The notes beneath the pieces were generated by a model. It was not told where the DNA came from. It saw nothing but the letters and a program-made list of their open reading frames with translations, and made no database searches. A stretch of DNA of 9,463 nt. Source: Chloroflexota bacterium. Lineage in GTDB: Bacteria; Chloroflexota; UBA11872; VXNJ01. A program made the position numbers and the translations under genes. Shown in pieces: positions 1 to 5,970 of this stretch. Each line of letters begins with the position of its first letter. The first letter of the stretch is position 1. The stretch is taken from contig JAPOVO010000070.1 in the NCBI GenBank assembly GCA_026708165.1, positions 1-9,463 of the forward strand. The letters are read 5' to 3'.

Positions 1-803
1 CGATGGGTATCAACTTCCTGCTCACGAGCCCTGCCAGCGGCGGCGGGCGCGCCGAGGGGTTGATTGGAAAGGCCATCGCCGGCAATCGCGACTACTGGGT
101 GCTGGGAGTGATGGGCGGCCTGACGGTGGAGGGGACGAAACTCAAGCGCGATTTCTCGCATGACGCCCTGAACGCCAGCCTGCGCGCCAGCCTGGACCGT
201 CTCGGAACTTCGGATACAGATCTTTTCATGATCGAGTCTGTGACTGGAGAGGAGCTGCGGGACGGGGCCTGCATCGAGAGCCTTCGGCGAGTCGCCAGGT
301 CGGGACTCACGGGATTCGTCGGGGTCGACGTAGACATCGCGAGCGCCGACATGGAGCTGCTGCTGAGTCTGGATGTAGACGTCGTCCGCGTCCGCTACAA
401 CGTCTTCGAACCGCTTGCGGGCGAGTTCTTTGCGCAGGCGCGAAACGCGGGACTCGGAATCATAGCCAAAGGAGCGCTGGCCGATGGGTTCCTTCGGAGC
501 AGGCTAACCGGTCACGCCCCCTTCGCCCCTGATGATGAGCGTAGCCTTTTAGCCCCGGAACGAGTAGAGGAGTTGATTGCGAAATCCGAGAGCCTTTCCT
601 TTCTCGAAACGCCGCGGCGCTCGCTTGCACAGTCGGCGCTTCTGTACGTTCTCGCCAATAGAGCTGTATCGGTTGCGTTGACGGGAGCCGCCAGCGTGGC
701 GGAAGTCGCGGAAGACGCGGCGGCGGGGGCCATACCCTGGCTCGATGATGCGGCGCTTGATCGCATCCGTCGGCTGCAGCGAGCGAACTTCCGGATCGGG
801 TAG
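1..803 (+). CDS. Aldo/keto reductase family protein, 5'-truncated, catalytic tetrad absent
   Basis: The C-terminal 266 residues of an aldo/keto reductase fold are present; the usual first beta strands (about 40 residues) lie off the left edge, so the ATG at position 3 is probably an internal Met. Family landmarks are clear: the INFxxT..GGGRAE block (residues 3-18), SLDRLGTSDTDLF (63-75), YNVFEP and GIIAKGALADGFL in the second half, and the C-terminal LTGAASVAEVAED cofactor loop. In normal members the first block carries catalytic Asp and Tyr, the next strand Lys, and the DLxxxH strand His. Here these positions appear as Leu7, Ser12, Met37 and Glu78, so none of the tetrad is kept. The cofactor loop also lacks its usual basic residue. 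I infer a pseudoenzyme or a protein with a new chemistry; its frame is open and uninterrupted, which argues against a decayed pseudogene. It is convergent with ubiX, 103 bases away. Confidence 0.85.
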   Translation, partial: MGINFLLTSPASGGGRAEGLIGKAIAGNRDYWVLGVMGGLTVEGTKLKRDFSHDALNASLRASLDRLGTSDTDLFMIESVTGEELRDGACIESLRRVARSGLTGFVGVDVDIASADMELLLSLDVDVVRVRYNVFEPLAGEFFAQARNAGLGIIAKGALADGFLRSRLTGHAPFAPDDERSLLAPERVEELIAKSESLSFLETPRRSLAQSALLYVLANRAVSVALTGAASVAEVAEDAAAGAIPWLDDAALDRIRRLQRANFRIG

Positions 804-810
804 CTACCCG
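797..810. terminator. 14-bp perfect palindrome over the stop codon, possible weak terminator
   Basis: CGGGTAGCTACCCG is a perfect palindrome that contains the TAG stop of the aldo/keto reductase gene. It can fold as a 5-bp stem with a 4-base loop. The bases after it (TTGGGATTCTTG) are only moderately T-rich, so it is a weak candidate for an intrinsic terminator. The rest of the 804-906 convergent gap holds only short inverted repeats (for example AACCG/CGGTT at 824-840) and no clear terminator. Confidence 0.22.
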
Positions 811-906
811 TTGGGATTCTTGTAACCGAGAATTACGGTTCCCGTGCCCTTTGGTCCACCAGTCCGTCAGGCGGGTGCCGGCGATTAACTGGACCGCCTA
901 GTCGCG

Positions 907-1515
907 CTAGGTCTCGAATCGCTTTGGTCGGTACTGGAGTGAGCCGGGGAGCGACTCTCGCAGGCCCATCGCCACAATCGTTCGCTGGGTCACGTCGTAG
1001 ACCACGTCCTCGACGGTGGAGGGGTACTTGTAGAACGCGGGCATGGGCGGCAGCACGGTTACGCCTAGCTCGCTGAGCGTCAGCAGGTTTCGAAGATGGA
1101 TGGGGGAGAGCGGCGATTCGCGAGGCACGATCACCAAGGGGGTTTGCTCCTTTATCGCCACGTCGGCCATGCGATGGATCAGATTGCTTCCGACTCCCGT
1201 CGCGATCGAGGCCGCGGTCGCCATGCTGCACGGCGCGATGCACGACGCTCGTACCGGGAACGAACCGCTCGCGATAGGAGCGGCGAGGTCACCGGGATTG
1301 AACGTGATTACGTTTCCGAGATCGGTCCATTCGTCCATCGCAGTTTCCAGGGGCTCTCCCAGCTCCTCGCGCCACATCATCCGCCCGTAACGGCTGCACA
1401 CGAAGAGGACCGTCATCCCCGTCTTCAGCAGGGCTTCGGCCAGGCCCTTGGCCAATATCGCCCCGCTGCCGCCGGTCACGGCAAGGACTACGTTGTTGCT
1501 GTCTTCTTTTTGCAT
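907..1515 (-). CDS. ubiX: Flavin prenyltransferase UbiX (MqnM-like)
   Basis: This enzyme joins dimethylallyl phosphate to FMN to make prenylated FMN, the cofactor of UbiD-family decarboxylases. The 202-residue length is typical. The N-terminal Rossmann-like start VVLAVTGGSGAILA binds FMN phosphate. Residues matching the known active-site set of Pseudomonas UbiX are all present in the right spacing: Arg115, Lys122, Glu133 (in the PRESPLS motif), Tyr162 (in PAFYKYP) and Arg178. I chose ATG at 1515 because its A is the last base of the ubiA stop (TGATG), the classic arrangement for translational coupling; a TTG codon one triplet earlier (1518) would add a single residue. No strong Shine-Dalgarno sequence precedes it, in keeping with coupling. 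It is the last gene of the minus-strand run. The symbol is by family; in a futalosine-pathway organism it would be mqnM. Confidence 0.95.
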   Translation of the reverse strand: MQKEDSNNVVLAVTGGSGAILAKGLAEALLKTGMTVLFVCSRYGRMMWREELGEPLETAMDEWTDLGNVITFNPGDLAAPIASGSFPVRASCIAPCSMATAASIATGVGSNLIHRMADVAIKEQTPLVIVPRESPLSPIHLRNLLTLSELGVTVLPPMPAFYKYPSTVEDVVYDVTQRTIVAMGLRESLPGSLQYRPKRFET

Positions 1516-2372
1516 CAACCGAGCACGTAGGAAACAGAAACTGCGATTAGCAACGCCACGGAAACATACCCGTTCATGTCAAAAAACGCCTTCTGAAGTC
1601 TACCGAGATCCGTCGGCGAAACCATCGTCGATTCGTAGGCGAGCAGCGCGGCGGCGGCAAGGACGCCAATCCAGTACGGCCATCCCAGTCCGGCGACCAG
1701 CCCCAAGGATACGAGTAGCACGACGGTTGCGGCGTGACAGCCGCGTGAAGTCCAGAGTGCCGCGGCGATGCCGAACCGGGCCGGCACCGAGTGCAGTCGG
1801 TCGCGTCTGTCGACATCGACATCCTGGCAGGCGTAGATCAGGTCGAATCCGGCTATCCAGAACAGCATCGCGAGAGAGATCAGCGCTGCCTCCAAGCCAA
1901 AGTCGCCACGGACTCCGATCCAGGCTCCCGCCGGGGCTATTGAGTCGGCCAGTCCAAGAATCCAGTGCGTCGACCACGTAAACCGCTTTGTGTAGGGATA
2001 GGCGCAGACAACGAATAGCGCGACTGGCGCCAGCACCAGGGCGGTGAGATTCAAGCGCCAGGCCGAGAGTACCAGCACGACGGCCCCGGCGATGGCGAGG
2101 GCGGCCATCTCGCGCCGCCGCATCAGTCCCGCGGGCAGCGCGCGGTCGGAGGTGCGAGGGTTTCGCGCGTCGAGCTCCGCATCCACGAGACGATTGATGG
2201 CCATGGCGGCGGTTCGCGCTCCCGCCATCGCCGCCGTGATCAGCAGGAACTTGTCCCAGCCCGGCCATCCGTCGGCCGCGAGCAACATGCCGATGTACGC
2301 GAAGGGCAGGGCAAAGATGGTGTGCTCGAAGCGTATCGACTCCAGATATACCCGCGCTCTGCTGACGGCCAC
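1515..2372 (-). CDS. ubiA: UbiA-type polyprenyltransferase (4-hydroxybenzoate or MqnP-like)
   Basis: An integral-membrane prenyltransferase that attaches a polyprenyl chain to an aromatic acid in quinone synthesis. The 285-residue protein is almost wholly hydrophobic helices. Both Asp-rich motifs that bind Mg-diphosphate are visible: NRxxDxxxD at residues 60-68 followed by NPRTSDRALPAG, and YACQDVDVD at 180-188 followed by RLHSVPARFG. The RFEHTIFALPFAY start and the second motif resemble the UbiA subgroup found in organisms using the futalosine menaquinone route, so MqnP is a likely identity. That is judged from memory of the subgroup; a search would settle it. The start is GTG at 2372: an in-frame TAG lies four codons upstream, and the next ATG (residue 29) would remove the first helix. 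The stop shares its final A with the ubiX ATG. A 223-base gap with repeats separates it from ubiD. Confidence 0.93.
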   Translation of the reverse strand: MAVSRARVYLESIRFEHTIFALPFAYIGMLLAADGWPGWDKFLLITAAMAGARTAAMAINRLVDAELDARNPRTSDRALPAGLMRRREMAALAIAGAVVLVLSAWRLNLTALVLAPVALFVVCAYPYTKRFTWSTHWILGLADSIAPAGAWIGVRGDFGLEAALISLAMLFWIAGFDLIYACQDVDVDRRDRLHSVPARFGIAAALWTSRGCHAATVVLLVSLGLVAGLGWPYWIGVLAAAALLAYESTMVSPTDLGRLQKAFFDMNGYVSVALLIAVSVSYVLG

Positions 2373-2417
2373 TAATGCGACCTAGGGGAGATTTGGCCGG
2401 ACCAGTCTTGTGACTTC

Positions 2418-2443
2418 CTGCCCCGTATTGGGATACGGGGCAG
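2418..2443. repeat. Perfect 11-bp inverted repeat (hairpin) between ubiD and ubiA
   Basis: Arms CTGCCCCGTAT (2418-2428) and ATACGGGGCAG (2433-2443) are exact reverse complements around a TGGG loop. This is a very stable hairpin on either strand. No T-run follows it in either direction, so it does not look like a standard intrinsic terminator. Its position directly beside a second repeat-like motif (2446-2464) suggests a dispersed extragenic palindrome. As an RNA it could also slow ribosome or RNase movement between ubiD and ubiA and so set their relative levels. Confidence 0.8.
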
Positions 2444-2445
2444 AC

Positions 2446-2540
2446 CCTTCGACAAGCTCAGGGCAGGCTTTTCGCGGGAATGACGAGAGGGGTGGCGGGG
2501 ATGACGGTGAAGGGGGTGGCGATAACGAGGATAAGGTGGG
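2446..2540. repeat. Degenerate intergenic repeat cluster
   Basis: Next to the hairpin lies the motif CCCTTCGACAAGCTCAGGG (2446-2464), which I recognise as a sequence scattered between genes in many GC-rich genomes; it is seen in databases as spurious LSLSKG peptides. It is followed by three degenerate units of about 20-24 bases, each of the form GATGACG...GGGGTGGCG: about 2477-2496, 2498-2521 and 2520-2540. The minus-strand reading contains GTCATTCCCGCG, another common intergenic repeat core. I see no gene in 2373-2595. Confidence 0.6.
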
Positions 2541-2595
2541 ACTGTAGGACTTCCCGCTGAAACCTGGGATATCAGAGCCCTCAACCCCCGACGGA

Positions 2596-4047
2596 CTAGA
2601 AGCCGTACTCTTCCCACCGGCCGTCGACCAAGTCTTTGATCACTTGAGTCATCACGATGTCGGGTGGCCATTCGCGATGGTGCCCCTCCTCAGGCATTTT
2701 GATCGTGGCGTCGATGCCGATCTTGCCGCCGTAGTTGGGTTGCGGCGAAGCGTGTTCCAGCGTGTCGGCCGGTCCCTTAGCGATCTCTATATCGCGGGCC
2801 GGATCGGTGTTGTTGCCGACCCGCCAGAGTACTTCGCGAAGGTTCTGAACTTCGACGTTCTCGTCGACGACGATCACGAATTTGGTGAACATGAGCTGTC
2901 CCAATCCCCAAATCGCGTGCATGACCTTGCGGGCCTGTCCTGGATAGCGCTTGCGGATCGACGCTATGGCGAAATTGTGGAACACCGAATCAACCGGGAG
3001 ATGGATGTCCACCAGTTCGGGAACCATGAGCCGTATCAACGGGAGGAACAAGCGCTCGGTGGCACCGCCGATGAAGGCGTCTTCCATCGGCGGCTTGCCC
3101 ACGATCGTTGAGGCGTAGATCGGGTTGCGGCGATGGGTGATAGCCGTCACATGCAAAACGGGATATTCGTCGGCCAGCGAATAGACACCCGTGTGGTCGC
3201 CGAACGGCCCTTCGGTTCTAAGCTCCGACGGGTCCACGTATCCCTCGATCACGATTTCTGCGTTTGCGGGGGCGAGCACGTCGACAGTCTTGCAGCGCAC
3301 CATCTCCACGGATCTCTCACGCAAGAAACCCGCAAACACCATTTCGTCGATTTCTGGTGGAAGCGGCGCCGTGGCCGCGTAGGTGAGGACCGGCTCGGAT
3401 CCCACTGCTACGGCGATCTCCATGCGTTTGGCGGCGCGGAGGCTCTCTTTATAGTGCCCCATACCCCCCTTATGGAGCTGCCAGTGCATTCCAAGGGTTC
3501 GCTCGTCGAAAACTTGCAAGCGGTACATGCCGACGTTGCGCTTGCCTGTGTTTGGATCGTGCGTGAATACCAGCGGCAGTGTGATGTAATGGCCGGCGTC
3601 CTCGGGCCAGCACTTCATGATTGGAAACTCGTACAGCGACGCATTGTCGGTCTTTATGACTTCCTGACACGGCCCGGAACTCACTTCCTTGGGACCGATT
3701 CTGCCGACCTTTATGATCTCGCCAAGGGCGCCCAGCTTGCCGAAGAGACCCTTGGGGGGCGGCCCGAGCGCCAGTGATAGAAGCCGGTCGATCCTTCCCT
3801 CAAGCTCCTCCCAGGCATCGACGCCCAGCGCCCAGCCCGTGCGTTCGCGGGAGCCGAAGACGTTTATGACGAGCGGGACGTCGAACCCGCGCACGTTCTC
3901 GAAGAGCAGAGCGGGGCCTCCGGACTTCATGATCCGGTCGGATATCTCGGTGATCTCCAGGTCGCGGTCGACCGGAGCCGAGATGCGCTTGAGCTGGCCC
4001 TTCTTCTCTATGAACTTAAGAAAATCGCGCAGGTCCTTGAATGCCAC
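2596..4047 (-). CDS. ubiD: UbiD-family prenylated-FMN decarboxylase (MqnL-like)
   Basis: A non-oxidative decarboxylase that uses prenylated FMN and a metal to remove the ring carboxylate from a (polyprenylated) aromatic acid. The 483-residue length fits the family. The prFMN/metal-binding block KRNVGMYRLQVFD gives Asn171 and Arg176. The catalytic Glu and acidic partner are in EGPFGDHTG (Glu279, Asp284), matching the family's R-E-D/E signature; Asp at the last place is also normal in UbiD. The C-terminal half has the conserved KPPMED, PVDSVFHN and the YPGQARKVMHAIWG helix. The start is GTG at 4047 with GAGAGG eight bases upstream. It lies 16 bases after the phosphatase gene and 223 bases before ubiA. 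The neighbouring ubiA and ubiX make a quinone-precursor substrate most likely; a free-standing aromatic-acid decarboxylase is the alternative. Confidence 0.95.
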   Translation of the reverse strand: MAFKDLRDFLKFIEKKGQLKRISAPVDRDLEITEISDRIMKSGGPALLFENVRGFDVPLVINVFGSRERTGWALGVDAWEELEGRIDRLLSLALGPPPKGLFGKLGALGEIIKVGRIGPKEVSSGPCQEVIKTDNASLYEFPIMKCWPEDAGHYITLPLVFTHDPNTGKRNVGMYRLQVFDERTLGMHWQLHKGGMGHYKESLRAAKRMEIAVAVGSEPVLTYAATAPLPPEIDEMVFAGFLRERSVEMVRCKTVDVLAPANAEIVIEGYVDPSELRTEGPFGDHTGVYSLADEYPVLHVTAITHRRNPIYASTIVGKPPMEDAFIGGATERLFLPLIRLMVPELVDIHLPVDSVFHNFAIASIRKRYPGQARKVMHAIWGLGQLMFTKFVIVVDENVEVQNLREVLWRVGNNTDPARDIEIAKGPADTLEHASPQPNYGGKIGIDATIKMPEEGHHREWPPDIVMTQVIKDLVDGRWEEYGF

Positions 4048-4063
4048 TACTCAATCCTCTCAA

Positions 4064-4867
4064 TCACGATTTGGCCCCGGCTATCTCGGCGAATGGAATG
4101 GCGTTTAGACTCTCGATTATCCAGTCGGGCTGGCGCTCCAATGGCGCGGTCGCCACATCCTCCCGACCATCGACACCCGTCAATACCAGAACGGTTCTGG
4201 CTCCTATGGCCTTCGCTCCGCCGATGTCCGAATAGAGGCTGTCGCCGAACACGATCAACTCGCGGGCTTCTGCGCCCTCGAGCTCCAGTATGCGATTGAA
4301 CATGTGGGGTTCGGGCTTTCCGGCTACGAAGTCGGGGGCTCTTCCCGCAGCGGCGGACACGGCGCTGACGATGGCGCCCAGACCCGGCACCGTCCCGCCT
4401 TCGGATGCGAACGTGACGTCGTTGTTCACGGCCACGAAGCGGACGTTAGCTCGCTCCAAGACCCGGTGCGCGGCGAGCAGCTTTTGATAATTGATCGCAT
4501 GGTCGAGACCAAGCACGAAAACGTCAATGGGATCGGTGTCATCGTAGGAGAGTGCGCGGACACCGGATTTTCCGATGACTTCGCGCAGCGACGGGCTGCC
4601 TATGACCATTGCGGACTGTGGCGGACCGTCGATCTGCGACACAAGTCGCCCGGCGGTCTCGACGGCCGATATGACCTCGCGGGGCGCGACATCGAGACCC
4701 ATCGATTGCAGCTTGACCGACAGCTCGACTGACTCCTGGCGGGAATTGTTCGTGATGAAATAAGTCGCGTAACCAAGCGCCCGCGCCGTTGCGACGGCTT
4801 CAACAGCTCCTCCCAAGAGCTCGTCGCCGGCGTAGATGACGCCGTCGAGATCGAACGCAAAGATCAT
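4064..4867 (-). CDS. HAD-IIA (NagD/phosphoglycolate-type) sugar or small-molecule phosphatase
   Basis: A cytosolic Mg-dependent phosphatase of the haloacid dehalogenase superfamily. All four motifs are visible: FDLDGVIYAG with nucleophile Asp6 and acid/base Asp8; ITNNS (38-42); Lys184 in AGKPEPHMF; and FGDSLYSDIGGA with Asp209 and Asp214. The DGVIY signature and the large C2-type cap between motifs II and III (about residues 60-180) place it in subfamily IIA with NagD, AraL and 4-nitrophenyl phosphatases. The 267 residues are the usual length. The substrate cannot be read from sequence; phosphoglycolate, nucleotides or sugar phosphates are all possible. It sits 14 bases after the dehydrogenase gene and 16 bases before ubiD, so it is very likely co-transcribed with both. 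Start ATG at 4867; no strong ribosome binding site seen. Confidence 0.93.
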   Translation of the reverse strand: MIFAFDLDGVIYAGDELLGGAVEAVATARALGYATYFITNNSRQESVELSVKLQSMGLDVAPREVISAVETAGRLVSQIDGPPQSAMVIGSPSLREVIGKSGVRALSYDDTDPIDVFVLGLDHAINYQKLLAAHRVLERANVRFVAVNNDVTFASEGGTVPGLGAIVSAVSAAAGRAPDFVAGKPEPHMFNRILELEGAEARELIVFGDSLYSDIGGAKAIGARTVLVLTGVDGREDVATAPLERQPDWIIESLNAIPFAEIAGAKS

Positions 4868-4881
4868 CCGCGCAAGCCCAG

Positions 4882-5868
4882 CTATGCGTCCGAGTACACG
4901 CCGTTGACCACGATTTCACGCGGCCAGCTTCCCGACAGGACGGCGAGCGCGTTCTCGACCGCCTGGTAGCCCATTCTATGCACGGACTCGCGCGATATCC
5001 CCGCCGCGTGAGGACTGGCTATGACGTTGGGCAGGTCGAGCAGCGGCGACCCAACAGGCGGCTCCGGTTCGAATACGTCCAGACCGGCGCCCGCGATTTG
5101 CCCGCCCCTCAATGCCGCGTACAGTGCATTCTCGTCGATAAGGCCGCCCCGGGCGGTGTTCACGATGTAGGCTGAGGGGTTCATCAGTCTCAGACGCTCG
5201 GCGTTGATAATCTTTGAGGTTTCATCGGTCACGGGCAAGTGCAGCGATACGAAATCAGACCGACGGCAAAGCTCGTCGATATCGACCAACTGGATCCCGC
5301 GCGACTCGACGAATTCGAGGCTGGGATAAACCTCGTATCCGATAACCTCCATTTCGAACGCCAGGGCCCGGTCGGCCAGCGCCCGGCCGATTCTTCCCAG
5401 CCCCGCGATTCCGAGCGTCTTCCCGGCGAGGTCGATGTTGGGCACCCGCCGCCATTCGCCGCCGATGACGATTTGATGGTGGGGAAGCATCTGGCGGCCT
5501 AGAGCGAGCATCAGCCCGAAAGCGTACTCAGCGACTGTTATGTGGTTTGAGCCTACCGCGATGACGACTGGAATCTCGTTCTCGGCCGCCGCCGCGGCGT
5601 CGACGGCGTCGTAACCGACGCCCGTGCGCGAGATGACGCGCAGGTCGGGAGAGGCCTCGATGGTGTCACGTCGAATTTCAACGCCGCCGACGATCAGCGC
5701 ATCATGTCCCGCGAGCAATCGGCGGATTTCGTCGCCCACCTCATCACTCCAGCTGACGCCGACGAAGTCCGGTCCAATTGTCACCTCGTGACCGGCGGCG
5801 TGGATCATCTCAATCATGTCGGTAGTATCGGCATTTACTGCGCTTGTAAGAGTCAAGACCTTTCCCAA
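4882..5868 (-). CDS. D-isomer-specific 2-hydroxyacid dehydrogenase (phosphoglycerate dehydrogenase-like, no ACT domain)
   Basis: A soluble NAD-dependent dehydrogenase of 328 residues. The Rossmann motif GLGRIG is at 156-161, preceded by the RTGVGYDAVD and HITVAEYAFGLMLAL signatures. Catalytic residues are Arg240 (NTARGG), Glu269 (DVFEPEP) and His287 (SPHAAG). The protein ends soon after the catalytic domain, so it lacks the regulatory ACT/ASB domains of full-length SerA. It could be a short phosphoglycerate dehydrogenase, or act on glyoxylate, hydroxypyruvate or another 2-oxoacid. The start is TTG at 5868, with AAGGAG ten bases upstream. An ATG at 5875 lies in another frame, runs only 21 codons and sits too near that AAGGAG (three bases). 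It is the first gene of the minus-strand run. Confidence 0.92.
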   Translation of the reverse strand: MGKVLTLTSAVNADTTDMIEMIHAAGHEVTIGPDFVGVSWSDEVGDEIRRLLAGHDALIVGGVEIRRDTIEASPDLRVISRTGVGYDAVDAAAAAENEIPVVIAVGSNHITVAEYAFGLMLALGRQMLPHHQIVIGGEWRRVPNIDLAGKTLGIAGLGRIGRALADRALAFEMEVIGYEVYPSLEFVESRGIQLVDIDELCRRSDFVSLHLPVTDETSKIINAERLRLMNPSAYIVNTARGGLIDENALYAALRGGQIAGAGLDVFEPEPPVGSPLLDLPNVIASPHAAGISRESVHRMGYQAVENALAVLSGSWPREIVVNGVYSDA

Positions 5869-5914
5869 GTGGCATTCTCTCCTTAGGATTCAGCTAGCAG
5901 ATTGTTCGTTGCAG

Positions 5915-5927
5915 CAATACGGTATTG
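5915..5927. promoter_or_regulatory. 13-bp inverted repeat in divergent promoter region, possible operator
   Basis: CAATAC-G-GTATTG is a perfect 6-bp inverted repeat with one central base. It lies in the 102-base region between the divergent dehydrogenase operon and the dehydroquinase gene, which is more AT-rich than its surroundings. This shape fits a site for a dimeric regulator. No confident -35/-10 pair was found on either strand here; TTGCAG (5909-5914) with ACTAAT (5932-5937), 17 bases apart, is a poor plus-strand candidate. Confidence 0.25.
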
Positions 5928-5970
5928 AGAAACTAATGCTTATGAAGCCCCCGCGCAATTCATACCTGCG

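Noticed and set aside
2446..2540. CRISPR-like array
   Set aside because: The units are degenerate, nearly contiguous and lack unique spacers; no cas genes are present.
3133..3777. 214-codon plus-strand open frame opposite ubiD
   Set aside because: It lies wholly inside the strongly conserved ubiD gene on the other strand; it is a product of GC-rich codon use and shows no recognisable domain.
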